Shown: positions 26,005-35,509, counted from the stretch's first letter. The stretch is DNA of 64,000 bases from Alkalispirochaeta americana (GCF_900156105.1 NZ_FTMS01000002.1:211922-275921), one strand, 5' to 3'. The notes: generated from the sequence alone by a model not told the origin. Numbers and translations: made by a program.

Positions 26005-28455
26005 TCAGGATCCAATTTTGAGTTCCCGCTGGGCCCGTTCTTCCTTCTCCCTGCGAAGACCCAGTTCCAGCAGCTGACTGACATCAATGATGAGCGAAAC
26101 CTTCCCGTCACCAGTAATATTTGCCCCCGCAATGCCCGGGGAATTCGTAAAGTGATCCCGCAGGGGCTTGATCACCACGTCTTCCTCGCCAATAAGGGAA
26201 TCAACGATGAGTCCCATTTTGCGTTCGTTTGTTCCCACAATGACCACGTAGTGGTAATCAGGACTCTCATTTGTAGGAATCCTGAAAAGCCTGCTCAACC
26301 TGATAAGCGAGACCACATCTTCCCGGACGTTAAAGACCTCGTAGTTATCGATCATTTTGATCTCCGAGGGTTTAATCCGGTGACTGTCTATGACGGACGT
26401 TATGGGAATTGCGTACATCTCCTTGCCAACCCGAACCAGGAGCCCCTGAATGATCGCCAGGGTAAGAGGTATTTTGATCGTGAAACGTGTTCCGCGACCG
26501 TGCTCGGACCATACCGTAACCGTTCCGTTGAGTTTTTCGATCTGCCGCTTGACCACGTCCAGACCAACACCCCGACCCGAGACATTCGTTACTGATTTAG
26601 CCGTGGAAAACCCGGGGTCAAAGATCAGGTTGAAAGCCTCCACATCGGAGAGCTGTTTGCTGGGATGGATTATGCCCCGATCAATCGCTTTGCGTCGAAC
26701 AGCGTCAACATCGATTCCCCGGCCGTCGTCGACAATTTCGATAAGAATCATGTTGCCTTCGTTGCTGGCGCGCAGGGTAACGGTGCCTGTCTCGTCTTTC
26801 CCCCGCTCACGTCGCGAGGAAGGATCTTCGACACCGTGATCTATACTGTTTCGTACGCAGTGAATCAGCGGATCCAAGAGATCTTCAATCACAGACTTAT
26901 CAAGTTCTGTGTCTTCTCCCTCGATCTGAAGATCGATCTTTTTCTTTAGAGACCGGGAGAGATCCCGCACCAACCGGGGAAAGCGGGAAAAAATCTGCGA
27001 TATGGGGACCATGCGGATTCGCATAACTCCCTCCTGGAGCTCCCCTGCTATACGCCCCAGGTTTTGCGAGGCGTTTCGAAACTTGGCAACAGAACCTTTC
27101 AGGTCGCCCTGGAACTCGTTAAAGACGCTCGGGAGATCGGCAAAGCGCTCATTGATCTCGGATTTTACTTCCTTCACAACCCGGCCGTGCTGGATTTGCT
27201 CAAGGTAGTCGGGGAGAGAATCAAAAAGCTCCTTCAAACGCTCGCGATATTGACCCTCCGCTTCCTGAAAGGCTGAGAAGTTATCGGCGAAATCATTACT
27301 GATTTGGTTAAAAGCAGCCTTGTTGATAACCGTTTCACTCACAAGGTTCAGCAGATTATCAATGCGTCGACTGTCTACGCGGAGAACCGACCCCGACTGC
27401 TGCCTCTTTCGGGCGTCGGGAGACGAAGCCGGGTCATCGGACCCGTTATCTGCAAGCCCCGGAAGGGTCAGCGCCTCATCTTCCGAGTCGGGGAGTGTAT
27501 CAGCTTTCTGCTCAGAACCTTGCTGGCGCGAGATCGGTGCTGTTTGCGCAGGGGCGTCGCTCTCCAGAGCACCCCATCCAGCACTGGATACGGCGGATAT
27601 GGCAGTCTCCTGATAGCCGGAAGAAGCTGATGAGTCAGAAACCTCCGTGAACTCGACCTTCTCTGTCACATCGGATATTTCAAGTTTTTTCCGATGCAAC
27701 TCGGGGTCGACCGACGTTGCAATGTAGTAGGTTACTACAGGATGGAACATATCCTGGTAGAGCGCGTCGAAGTCCGGTGTGGTTTTCAGGACGGTGGAAA
27801 AACTTTTCAGCACCGAAAAAAGGTGGATACCCCCCACGGTATTCATGGGGTTATCTTCCCGAAAGACTATCCGGACAGCGTAGAGGATATCGCTCCCTTG
27901 CGCAGCCTCTTTCAGCTCCAGGAGCTCGTATTCCGACAAGGCGTCGGGATCGACACCAGGAGCTTGCAGCGAAGACGCCTCTGGCTGGCTGGTTCCTGCG
28001 GAATCAGCAGAAGCCGTGCTGCTCCCGGAAGAAGCAGAGGCAGAGCCAGGACTCTGAGCCTCGCTCAGAATGTCCCGCAGAGCTTTCTCGATCTTTGAGA
28101 CATCCTCGGCATAGATTTTGCCGTGACGCCGCTCCTCCAACATGGCCTTAATGACGTCGGTTGCGATGAGGAGCGTATCAACGGTGGACTCCTGAATCCG
28201 GATTTTACCCTCCCGGATAATATCCAGACAATCTTCAACCAGATGCGTGAACTCCGCGAGCTCATTCATTTGCACAGTACCGGCGCCACCTTTCAAGGTA
28301 TGGGCCGCCCGGAAGAGCTCGTCAATCGAGTCGCTGTTTGAGGGATCGTTTTCCAGCACCAGAATGTTTCCTTCCAGTACTTCGATCTGTGCCTCAGCCT
28401 CTACGAAGAAATCTTTCAGCAGTTCTTCGTTTGTCGGATCAAGATAGTCGCTCAT
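26005..28455 (-). CDS. cheA: Chemotaxis histidine kinase CheA
   Basis: An 816-residue CheA. The P1 phosphotransfer domain carries His52 in FRAAHTLKGGAGT. A Ser/Ala-rich linker (about 140-165) precedes a P2-like region. A second low-complexity segment (about 290-350) leads into the dimerisation helices. The ATPase domain has the N-box HCVRNSIDHGVEDP and the G-boxes VDDGRGIDVDAV and GRGVGLDVVK. A CheW-like regulatory domain ends the protein. It phosphorylates CheY in response to receptor arrays. A terminator and a possible promoter separate it from flaA. Confidence 0.97.
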   Translation of the reverse strand: MSDYLDPTNEELLKDFFVEAEAQIEVLEGNILVLENDPSNSDSIDELFRAAHTLKGGAGTVQMNELAEFTHLVEDCLDIIREGKIRIQESTVDTLLIATDVIKAMLEERRHGKIYAEDVSKIEKALRDILSEAQSPGSASASSGSSTASADSAGTSQPEASSLQAPGVDPDALSEYELLELKEAAQGSDILYAVRIVFREDNPMNTVGGIHLFSVLKSFSTVLKTTPDFDALYQDMFHPVVTYYIATSVDPELHRKKLEISDVTEKVEFTEVSDSSASSGYQETAISAVSSAGWGALESDAPAQTAPISRQQGSEQKADTLPDSEDEALTLPGLADNGSDDPASSPDARKRQQSGSVLRVDSRRIDNLLNLVSETVINKAAFNQISNDFADNFSAFQEAEGQYRERLKELFDSLPDYLEQIQHGRVVKEVKSEINERFADLPSVFNEFQGDLKGSVAKFRNASQNLGRIAGELQEGVMRIRMVPISQIFSRFPRLVRDLSRSLKKKIDLQIEGEDTELDKSVIEDLLDPLIHCVRNSIDHGVEDPSSRRERGKDETGTVTLRASNEGNMILIEIVDDGRGIDVDAVRRKAIDRGIIHPSKQLSDVEAFNLIFDPGFSTAKSVTNVSGRGVGLDVVKRQIEKLNGTVTVWSEHGRGTRFTIKIPLTLAIIQGLLVRVGKEMYAIPITSVIDSHRIKPSEIKMIDNYEVFNVREDVVSLIRLSRLFRIPTNESPDYHYVVIVGTNERKMGLIVDSLIGEEDVVIKPLRDHFTNSPGIAGANITGDGKVSLIIDVSQLLELGLRREKEERAQRELKIGS

Positions 28456-28464
28456 ATTGCCCTA

Positions 28465-28493
28465 ATTCTCGTGCTTTTGGAAACGCCAGTCAA
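28465..28493 (-). promoter_or_regulatory. Possible promoter of the cheAWXY run
   Basis: On the minus strand TTGACT (28493-28488), a 17-bp spacer and GAGAAT (28470-28465). The -35 fits well and the -10 is moderate. It lies just downstream of the flaA terminator, so it would allow che expression independent of flaA read-through. Confidence 0.45.
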
Positions 28494-28494
28494 G

Positions 28495-28530
28495 CGAAAA
28501 AAGGCCCTTCGATGTTTCCATCGAAGGGCC
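28495..28530 (-). terminator. Terminator between flaA and cheA
   Basis: A perfect 12-bp stem GGCCCTTCGATG/CATCGAAGGGCC with a 4-base loop, followed on the minus strand by a run of T. It should end most flaA transcripts and so give high FlaA and lower Che protein levels from one locus. Confidence 0.9.
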
Positions 28531-28557
28531 ACTATGTTTCACCCCACTGCCCAGCGG

Positions 28558-29559
28558 TTACCCATCGATGGCATCGGGATCGTGCATCTTCCGATCCTCC
28601 AGGTACCGAAGGACCTGAATATTGCCAAGGCGTATCAGTTCGGCATCACGACGAGCTTCTTCGCGGACCTGCAGAATGCCCCAGACAGCCTCGTCATCGA
28701 TATCCCGTTCAAGCTGCAACACAGCCCGATCGTAGGTGAGCGAAATGTCCTTGATGTAGGTGATGAAATCACCCCCCACCTGCGATGCGTCCCGATACAC
28801 CCGAATGCCAATGAGCTTACGCATGGGGGAAAGGTTGGGATAGAGCGGCATGGTACGAACCTCGCGGTTGCGAACCTCGGTGATATAACTGGGGTTTCTC
28901 CACTCCAGTGTTCGCCACCCGTCGAACTGCAGATTACCCATCAGAATCTCATGCTCCCGGTTGTTCTCGTCCTGGAGGACGATGGCGATCGCATGAGGAA
29001 AGTTCAGGCCGTGAACATTCATGGAAACGGACCGCAAGACGCCCACGTTTTTGACCACGCCAAAGTTATCAAACTTTCGGCCGCGACCCTGCTCCTCTTG
29101 GGGAACTGCGAGCTGCCCTGTGTCATCGACAACCTCAAGATCTGCAAAAGCCGGAATCTCGAAAGGAGGCCGGATCAGCGCCCAGGAATTAAAGGGTTCC
29201 GTGGGGAACCGCACCCGCACACCCATGACCGTCTCACCCTCGTAACGGCTTGCGCCGGCTCGAACGGGAGCGGAACGGACCATGCTGTCTCCTATGGTCG
29301 TCACGTTTCGGGACGATGAAGCAAGGTCGACTTCCCAAGAGTCGATAGCAAGAGAGATTCGCATCTCCGCTTTCTCCTCCTCCGTGAAGCTGGTCCCTGC
29401 GGCGATGCTGTAGTCCACAAGAGTCCGCTCGTTGTGACGCGGATTGTCGGCAGGGTAATCCGCTGTGAGCGTAGCAAAATCAACGAGAACTGCCTCGTCA
29501 GCGACGACGACACTCAACACCAGCAGAAAAACTAAAACGAATAGGACGGAACGTCTCAT
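28558..29559 (-). CDS. flaA: Flagellar filament outer layer (sheath) protein FlaA
   Basis: A 333-residue exported protein with a signal peptide (MRRSVLFVLVFLLVLSVVVA). The mature protein shows the spirochaetal FlaA pattern (VLVDFATLTADYP, GVRVRFPTEPFNSWALIRPP, SVSMNVHGLNFPHAI, IKDISLTYDRAVL). FlaA forms the sheath of periplasmic flagella around the FlaB core. The placement directly upstream of cheA-cheW-cheX-cheY matches Borrelia. It has an AAAGGAG ribosome site, its own near-consensus promoter and a strong terminator, which is consistent with abundant expression. Confidence 0.85.
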   Translation of the reverse strand: MRRSVLFVLVFLLVLSVVVADEAVLVDFATLTADYPADNPRHNERTLVDYSIAAGTSFTEEEKAEMRISLAIDSWEVDLASSSRNVTTIGDSMVRSAPVRAGASRYEGETVMGVRVRFPTEPFNSWALIRPPFEIPAFADLEVVDDTGQLAVPQEEQGRGRKFDNFGVVKNVGVLRSVSMNVHGLNFPHAIAIVLQDENNREHEILMGNLQFDGWRTLEWRNPSYITEVRNREVRTMPLYPNLSPMRKLIGIRVYRDASQVGGDFITYIKDISLTYDRAVLQLERDIDDEAVWGILQVREEARRDAELIRLGNIQVLRYLEDRKMHDPDAIDG

Positions 29560-29609
29560 CCATGTCTCCTTTACTTCATAAGTCCGGGTTATTACGTTAC
29601 TGCAATCAA

Positions 29610-29637
29610 ATTATAACGCGCCATTCTGCTTTGTCAA
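29610..29637 (-). promoter_or_regulatory. Near-perfect sigma-70 promoter for flaA
   Basis: On the minus strand TTGACA (29637-29632), a 16-bp spacer, and TATAAT (29615-29610), about 50 bases before the flaA ATG. The -35 and spacer lie inside the 3' end of the upstream GerMN gene. Confidence 0.85.
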
Positions 29638-30153
29638 CGGCGAGAAAGAAAACCGGGGAACATTCGGCAGATCACCTCCAACAGTAATTATGATATTTTT
29701 CACAAACCTGAAATTATGCAACACATTTTTCTCAATAAGTTCAAATAAACGATTTATATCAACTTCCTCTTCCCGGCCGATCAAATTTTCCGGCGAGAGG
29801 TCCAAAAAGAGCCTGCCCTCCTCTCCCAGGGCGATAATCCGGAAACCAACGCCACGAGGGACCAGCGCAGCAGACCCCATGCGGACGGGCCCCAGGAGCA
29901 TCTCTGCAAGATAGAGCTCCAGAAACTCCCGGCGCGTCTCTCTGCGGGGCAGATACCGCCACTCCGCATTCGCGTGGGCTCCGGCGGTATCGGGGAACCA
30001 GAACACAACGCGACGCCTTGGCCCTGGCGCAAGGGCAAGAACCAGGAGTGTTCCTACAAGCATTACAAGAAGCACCCCTCCCAGAGTATACCCAAGGGCT
30101 TTCCTGTTTTGCCACCATGCACCAATCCTGTTCATTATCCGCACCCTAATCAC
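29611..30153 (-). CDS. GerMN-domain membrane-anchored protein
   Basis: About 180 residues, starting at a GTG that overlaps the amidase stop by 8 bp (GAGGTG upstream). A single N-terminal membrane segment (LGYTLGGVLLVMLVGTLLVLA) is followed by a GerMN-like domain: a strand with FWFPD, YLAEMLLGPVRMGSAALVP, then EGRLFLDLSPENL. GerMN domains occur in spore germination and cell-wall proteins, often near amidases. Coupling to the N-acetylmuramoyl-alanine amidase gene suggests a role in peptidoglycan remodelling, perhaps during division or flagellar passage. Confidence 0.7.
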   Translation of the reverse strand: MIRVRIMNRIGAWWQNRKALGYTLGGVLLVMLVGTLLVLALAPGPRRRVVFWFPDTAGAHANAEWRYLPRRETRREFLELYLAEMLLGPVRMGSAALVPRGVGFRIIALGEEGRLFLDLSPENLIGREEEVDINRLFELIEKNVLHNFRFVKNIIITVGGDLPNVPRFSFSPLTKQNGAL

Positions 30154-31234
30154 GGCCCACCTCTTCAAAGTTCTCGATAAAGTTCAAGACGCCAGTATAG
30201 ATTCCTCGTGTAATCCGTCGCAAGTAGGCCGGATCTTCCAGGCGCTTGAAATCTTCACGGTTGGTAACAAAGCCGATCTCCACCAGGACCGAGGGCATTC
30301 GGGCGTTGCGGACCACGTACCAGCTCTCTTCGCGAATTCCCCGGTTGGGAGACTCTTCTCCCACAGCAGCATCGAGGCCGGAGAGGATGTTTCGTGCCAG
30401 GAGTTCGCTCTCCAGGGTAATTTCTTCCTCTCTCATGGTGTTCAGAATGGAGAGAACCTCCGGGTCCTCCACGCCTACCCGCTCGGGATTCACCAGATCG
30501 CGGCGCCGGAACTCGGGGGGAAGAACCCAGACCTCGAATCCCTTGGCACGACTGTTCAGGGATGCATTGGCGTGAATCGATACAAAAAGAACCGATTCGT
30601 GGGGAGCCAAAGGGATCTCGTTGGCTTGATCGGTTCGGTCCTCCAGGGTAATGTAGGTATCATCATCCCGGGAGAGAACAATTTTTTTCTCGGGAAACCG
30701 TTGTTTCAGCAAATCTCTCAATTGCAGAGACACATCGAGAACGAGATCCTTTTCTCGCAACTCCCTCAGTTCCGTTCCAAACTGGTGACGCCCGATAGCC
30801 CCGGGATCACGCCCCCCGTGACCTGGATCGATAAAAATGGCCCCTACACTGCGAAGTGTGTCGGGGGGCGGGAAAACCCGCAAGGCCAGGTCAAGAAAGC
30901 CTCCAGAGAAAACAAGCGCACCATCTCTTCTGAAAGGGGGAGTCACGGCATGAAGACGAGAATAATTTTCCACAGCGTAGTTGACGCCTACTCCGAAAGA
31001 AAGGGCCCTTCCTCCACGAACAATCGAGCCTCTCCCTCGATAGGGGTCCCATTCAAGATGCGCCGAGACCCGTTCCAGAAGATCTTCCAGAGAGACTTCA
31101 CGGGAAAAATCGCGATGTGTCCGGGAGTCGGCGGCTGCCTCGTTCAGGGACCGGGTTCCGGGGGAAAAGAGATCTCCTCCCCCCAGAAGAAAGGCTCCCA
31201 GAAGGACCATCATGACCCCGTGCCGAAACCTCAC
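30146..31234 (-). CDS. N-acetylmuramoyl-L-alanine amidase (Amidase_3)
   Basis: About 362 residues. I place the start at the GTG at 31232-31234, whose GTGA overlaps the upstream stop and has GGGAG eight bases before it. This leaves a signal peptide with MMVLLGAFLLGG. The C-terminal amidase domain shows zinc ligands and the catalytic pattern: FIDPGHGGRDPGAIG, LFVSIHANAS and the late PSVLVEIGFVTN. The N-terminal roughly 120 residues may be an AMIN-like or localisation region. It cleaves the amide bond between MurNAc and the stem peptide in the periplasm. Confidence 0.9.
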   Translation of the reverse strand: MRFRHGVMMVLLGAFLLGGGDLFSPGTRSLNEAAADSRTHRDFSREVSLEDLLERVSAHLEWDPYRGRGSIVRGGRALSFGVGVNYAVENYSRLHAVTPPFRRDGALVFSGGFLDLALRVFPPPDTLRSVGAIFIDPGHGGRDPGAIGRHQFGTELRELREKDLVLDVSLQLRDLLKQRFPEKKIVLSRDDDTYITLEDRTDQANEIPLAPHESVLFVSIHANASLNSRAKGFEVWVLPPEFRRRDLVNPERVGVEDPEVLSILNTMREEEITLESELLARNILSGLDAAVGEESPNRGIREESWYVVRNARMPSVLVEIGFVTNREDFKRLEDPAYLRRITRGIYTGVLNFIENFEEVGRD

Positions 31235-32919
31235 GAGGAAAACTCCCGGGGAATCCGGCCGCTTCGCAAACAATCCAGGAGATACACGACCCCCTGGCGA
31301 CCGGCTGCAGAGAAAGCACTCCAGAAGAGACGTCCCGCACCCCCTGTTTTGGCAAGGCCTTCGCCATTCCGGGACTCGCCCCTGTGGCCCTCAAATGTTA
31401 CCAGCCCCCTCTTGAGGCAGTCAGCAAGAACCATGCAGGCCTCCCGGACCGGATAACAACGCTCCCACCGCAGGTTTTCCGGAAGAGGGATCACTGGCAG
31501 AGGCTCACCCGCCGCCACGGCCCGGCAGAGGGCACGGCCATCACCGCTGTACCAGGAAAGGGGAATATCCTGGAGCGAGACCTCTTCGGCCTGAAGATTC
31601 TTGAGGCGATACCGCTGGAAAGCCCCTGCTCCGAAGGGTGTAAAAAGAAAAGCCTCAGTTTCTTCGTCACCGGGAGCAAGATGGAGATCGATGTGGTCGA
31701 GCGCTGTCAGGGCCCGTTCTTCCGCTTCCCGGGCATCGCAACCCCGGGCGATCGCGTTGGCCACCTTTTCAACGTTGTTCGAAGGAGGAGCGACCCGTTC
31801 CCCCGGGGAAGAGCAGAGAAAGAGTTCCTCCACGCCGGGGGGAAGATTTGCAGGGTCAGGAGGGGTCAGGGAAACTACCTGTCCAGGGCAGGAAATAAGG
31901 GCGCGCTCGGCCACCACCTGTGATATCGAGGGGGTAAAGAGCTTTTCGCCGGGAGACTCTCCCAAGGCGACCCTCAACCCGATCTCCGAGAGAGGCACTC
32001 CCGTAGCCAGGGGATACGTCCAGCCTGACATATAGCCCCCCGAGAGACGTGCCGCCACCTCCCCCACCACGGCCCGGGGTGCATCACCCCGGGTATCAAG
32101 GAAGATGTCTCCTTTGGCAGCGCCACGGGTGATTCCCAAGGCTGCGATTGCTTCGCGAAAGGTCTCGCTCAGAACGTGCTCTTCCCGGGGAGTCATTTTG
32201 GCTGGGATGGTATGGCCGAGTTCCACAAAAAAGGGAGGGAAGAAAATATGACGCTCGGCGATTCCCGTGATATGCACTGCCCCATCCACCACAATCGCAT
32301 CCAGACTGTATTCCTGGCCCTGGATAAACTCTTCCACAATCACCGTTCCCCGCCGGGAAAGGCCACGAGCCCTGGATACTGCCTGATCGAGCCCGGAGGG
32401 GCTCTCTACCCGGATAACCCCCCGGGCGCCCATATTATCCACGGGCTTTACCACCACGGGAAAGTCCAGGCTTTCACCCCGGGAAGGACACTCCCCGGAA
32501 CTCCCGATGGTAAAAAACCGGGGTACCGGAATACCCGCATCGGCCAGAACCCGCCTCATTCTTCCCTTGTCCGTGGCCTGTTCACTCACCTGGGGAGAGA
32601 TTCCCGGCAAACCCATGGCTTCCGCCACGGCTGCAACGGAGGTGGAAAAATCGGTTCCGGCGGTAAAAACCCCCTGAAGACCCGAAATCGTTTTGGCGCA
32701 GGCCACAAGATTCTCCTGATCCCTCAGGTCGATGTGATGGAACCGGTCAGCCCGGGACGCGCCGGGACATGAGGAATTTCCGTCTGCCACATGAACGATA
32801 CACCCCAGCCGCCGGGCGGCGGCTATGGCCGGCAGTTGCATCGTCCCCCCTCCAAGAATGAAGACTGCTCGCTGGCCTGAGCCGTCTCCGGGGCTGGTTG
32901 TCTTGTTTGCACTCTTCAT
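31231..32919 (-). CDS. ATP-grasp ligase with C-terminal extension
   Basis: A 562-residue protein. Residues about 17-110 form a pre-ATP-grasp nucleotide fold (AVFILGGGTMQLPAIAAARR). The ATP-grasp core follows, with FPVVVKPVDNMGARGVIRV, GTVIVEEFIQGQEYSLDA, and the metal-binding VVGEVAARLSGGYMSGWTY. About 200 C-terminal residues are unassigned. Members of this superfamily ligate carboxylates to amines, thiols or sugars. The substrate is unknown. Its position between sugar-modifying genes and a cell-wall amidase suggests an envelope or glycan building block. Confidence 0.75.
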   Translation of the reverse strand: MKSANKTTSPGDGSGQRAVFILGGGTMQLPAIAAARRLGCIVHVADGNSSCPGASRADRFHHIDLRDQENLVACAKTISGLQGVFTAGTDFSTSVAAVAEAMGLPGISPQVSEQATDKGRMRRVLADAGIPVPRFFTIGSSGECPSRGESLDFPVVVKPVDNMGARGVIRVESPSGLDQAVSRARGLSRRGTVIVEEFIQGQEYSLDAIVVDGAVHITGIAERHIFFPPFFVELGHTIPAKMTPREEHVLSETFREAIAALGITRGAAKGDIFLDTRGDAPRAVVGEVAARLSGGYMSGWTYPLATGVPLSEIGLRVALGESPGEKLFTPSISQVVAERALISCPGQVVSLTPPDPANLPPGVEELFLCSSPGERVAPPSNNVEKVANAIARGCDAREAEERALTALDHIDLHLAPGDEETEAFLFTPFGAGAFQRYRLKNLQAEEVSLQDIPLSWYSGDGRALCRAVAAGEPLPVIPLPENLRWERCYPVREACMVLADCLKRGLVTFEGHRGESRNGEGLAKTGGAGRLFWSAFSAAGRQGVVYLLDCLRSGRIPREFSS

Positions 32920-32961
32920 ATATCCAACACCACTCCCCAGTCAATTTGCATGTCACAGCGC

Positions 32962-34734
32962 TCACAGACGCTCTGCAATAACCTCAAAGGTGTCCCCCAG
33001 GCGGGCAATCCGGGACACGCGTGAAAGGAACGGATACCACCGTCGGGACAGACGGGGGGAAAATCGCTCCGGGTGATGCCCGGTAACCCGAAGAGCCCGA
33101 AGGGAAAAGCCATATTTCTTCAGGACACGGCGGGCCGAGGAAATGTCCCAGACAGAATAATGGTCCCGGGGACTGTTGCTCAAGAAGGCGCGTCGATCCC
33201 GTCGCGCCGAGATACCCCGACCGTGGGGTGTCGAAAAGGCGAGAATACCGCCGGGGCGCAAAAGGGTGTGTACCTTCTGCAGGAACAGATCCAGATCCTG
33301 GATATGCTCAATAACGTACCAGAGGGTGACGATGTCAAACGGGCCCTGGGGTGCTACTTCTTCCAGGTGCATCAGATCACCCTGGTGAGCCTCCAGACCC
33401 AGCTCATCCCTGATATGGCGAACCGCCTCGCGATTAATCTCGAAACCCAAAACACGACATCCTGCCCGGGAAGCCGCTACCAGAAAGGGGCCGAAGGCAC
33501 AGCCTATATCGAGGAGTTTCGGAGCTTTCCAGGAAAATCGGCAACGACCCAGGATATCAGCGATTCGCCGATCGCCCATCCGGGCGATCGCGTCGAAGTC
33601 TTCCAGATAGGTGCGACCGTACTGCGCCTGGTATTCAGAGAAAAAATAATCCCGGCTGTAATCAATCTGCTGGGGAACAAAATTTTGAAGAAAAACCAGG
33701 CCGTCCGGAAGGTTCCGAAAGAAGGTTCGATCGGAAAAACGCTGGAGGGCCGGCTGGCGTGGCCCCTCCCGGGAAGATTCCGAGGGACTGGTGACCCGTT
33801 CGGGCAAAACAAGGGCATTCAGGAATTCTGGAAGGGAACGTTTTTCCCGGGGACGAACCGCCCGGGAGGATTGGAGTATCCGGGGATACTCCCGCTTGAT
33901 CAGTCGGGCGAGGTCTCCCAAAGAGCGCGCTGTGGTAATGCCAGCTCTCCGGGACAGACTTCGATGATACCTGGAGGGGTTTACGGTGACCACGGGAACC
34001 CTGGCCCAGAGGGCCTCCCAGGCGAGCAGCCCGAAATGGGTAATAACCAGATCGTAATCTGCCAGGGTCTCAGCCAGATTTTGGCAAAGGGGAATCTCCC
34101 GAACTCCTGAAAAGGAGCCCTCTCCCGACCGCATCTGCTGCGGGATCTCCCTCATCGGTGCGGGCTCTCCGAGAATGGCCTCGACCACGACGTCTTGCCT
34201 GCCACTCTGTCGACAAGCAATCAGAGCCCGAGCTGCCACCCTTCGAACCTGATCATCCCGGGGTTCGCCGCCAAAAACTACCAGGATACGGGAAATATCC
34301 CGGGGCCAGTCCTGACGGAGGCGCTCAGGAAGGGGCAGAAACCCCGGATCGGTAATATTGGCGGGGAGCGCTCCCGGTGGAGCAGGCAAGGAATCAACTA
34401 AAAAAGAAGCATAGCGCCGTAGCGGAGGGGGCGCATCAAGGCCAATCACCACCGCCCCTGGGGGAAGCGTCTTCAGGTCCTCTCCGGAAAAAGACCTGCA
34501 GTCGACCAGAACCAGATCGTAGGTTCCCCGAGGGTGTTCTACCCATCGGGGAGACCCGGCGGGAGCCAGAATTTCACACACCTCCTGACGGGTATACCAG
34601 CCATCTCCTTTGTTCTGCGGGAGCAACCAGAAAATATCTCCCTCAAGATGTGCCGAAAGGGCAGCGCACCGCCGCAGGTGGCCCGTTCCGTGGCCCCGCC
34701 GGTGTTCCACAACCACAAGAATCTGTCTAGGCAC
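32962..34734 (-). CDS. SpsG/PseG-like glycosyl-nucleotide domain fused to a SAM methyltransferase
   Basis: A 590-residue fusion starting at a GTG (VPRQILVVVEHRRGHGTG) that overlaps the cytidylyltransferase stop by 8 bp. Residues about 1-330 resemble SpsG/PseG: a GHGTGHLRRC phosphate loop, ILVVFGGEPRDDQVRRVA, and YDLVITHFGLLAWEAL. Residues about 385-590 are a class I methyltransferase with motif I LLDIGCAFGPFL and FDIVTLWYVIEHI. PseG removes UDP from a modified sugar in pseudaminic-type pathways. Here the reaction is unknown, but joining it to a methyltransferase suggests production of a methylated sugar. An upstream extension to 34896 has no start signal. Confidence 0.75.
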   Translation of the reverse strand: MPRQILVVVEHRRGHGTGHLRRCAALSAHLEGDIFWLLPQNKGDGWYTRQEVCEILAPAGSPRWVEHPRGTYDLVLVDCRSFSGEDLKTLPPGAVVIGLDAPPPLRRYASFLVDSLPAPPGALPANITDPGFLPLPERLRQDWPRDISRILVVFGGEPRDDQVRRVAARALIACRQSGRQDVVVEAILGEPAPMREIPQQMRSGEGSFSGVREIPLCQNLAETLADYDLVITHFGLLAWEALWARVPVVTVNPSRYHRSLSRRAGITTARSLGDLARLIKREYPRILQSSRAVRPREKRSLPEFLNALVLPERVTSPSESSREGPRQPALQRFSDRTFFRNLPDGLVFLQNFVPQQIDYSRDYFFSEYQAQYGRTYLEDFDAIARMGDRRIADILGRCRFSWKAPKLLDIGCAFGPFLVAASRAGCRVLGFEINREAVRHIRDELGLEAHQGDLMHLEEVAPQGPFDIVTLWYVIEHIQDLDLFLQKVHTLLRPGGILAFSTPHGRGISARRDRRAFLSNSPRDHYSVWDISSARRVLKKYGFSLRALRVTGHHPERFSPRLSRRWYPFLSRVSRIARLGDTFEVIAERL

Positions 34735-35509
34735 TGTACCACACCCGGCTATAACCAAAGGCAAGAAGATCTTCCAGGGCAATGGGAGACCCTCGATACA
34801 GCTCGTCGTAAATGCTCTGAAGAGCCTGATAATCCTCGGGGGTATCCAGGGTGACACGCCAGGAGGGTGCCTGCCACTGCCGGGGGACTTCCTCAATGGA
34901 AAGACGGTAGCGCTGGGGATTTTCGTACAGCCCGGGAGTTACGTGTTCGTGGTCGTAGGCAGAGGATGAAAAACGGCGCAGATCGTCCAGCGCTTCGGAG
35001 CGTATCACCTCAACCCCTGTGCCCAGGGGACTCCCCCGCAGGGCAGCGTAGTCCGGGAGGTCCTGGAAAAAGAGGTCCAGGGCCCCCAGAGCGACCTTCC
35101 GGGAGACCAGGGGGTTGTCTCCCGTAGCACGGAGGATTACCTCTGCTCCGGTATGGTCTGCGGCCTGGCAAAATCTGAGGAGCACGTCCCGGGCATCGCC
35201 CGCAAAGACCCGAAAGCCCCCCTTCCGGGCCCAGGGTTCCAGGAGCGGAGCGCTCTCTTCATCGGTAACCAGCCAGAACTGTTCCACCGGAAGGGACCGC
35301 AGCGAATCCATGGCGTGGAGCACCACCGGTTTTCCCGCCAGCGGAAGGAGCGCTTTTTCCGGCAGTCGTGACGAGGCCAGGCGGACTTGCAGGAATACAG
35401 CTGTCTTTTTTCGGATCACCCTCTCGTCGCGAGAGATGCCTGGATCAGGGGAAGCACCTCCATCAGGGGAAATACCTCCATCAGGAACTGTGATGGTCTC
35501 CTTACTCAT
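34727..35509 (-). CDS. SpsF-like cytidylyltransferase
   Basis: A 260-residue protein starting at the ATG at 35509, with GGAG eight bases upstream and an 8-bp overlap with the previous stop. After a Gly/Pro/Asp-rich N-terminal segment built from an 18-bp duplication come the nucleotide-binding VFLQVRLASSRLPEKAL, then FWLVTDEES, RATGDNPLVSRKVA and WRVTLDTPEDYQAL. SpsF/NeuA-type enzymes activate sugars as CMP derivatives. With the SpsG-like domain downstream it forms a recognisable pair in bacterial surface-glycan loci. Confidence 0.82.
   Translation of the reverse strand: MSKETITVPDGGISPDGGASPDPGISRDERVIRKKTAVFLQVRLASSRLPEKALLPLAGKPVVLHAMDSLRSLPVEQFWLVTDEESAPLLEPWARKGGFRVFAGDARDVLLRFCQAADHTGAEVILRATGDNPLVSRKVALGALDLFFQDLPDYAALRGSPLGTGVEVIRSEALDDLRRFSSSAYDHEHVTPGLYENPQRYRLSIEEVPRQWQAPSWRVTLDTPEDYQALQSIYDELYRGSPIALEDLLAFGYSRVWYSA
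35444..35479. repeat. 18-bp tandem duplication in the cytidylyltransferase N-terminus
   Basis: ATCAGGGGAAGCACCTCC is followed directly by ATCAGGGGAAATACCTCC and a further partial unit (ATCAGGAAC). In frame it encodes the low-complexity N-terminal segment. Confidence 0.85.
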
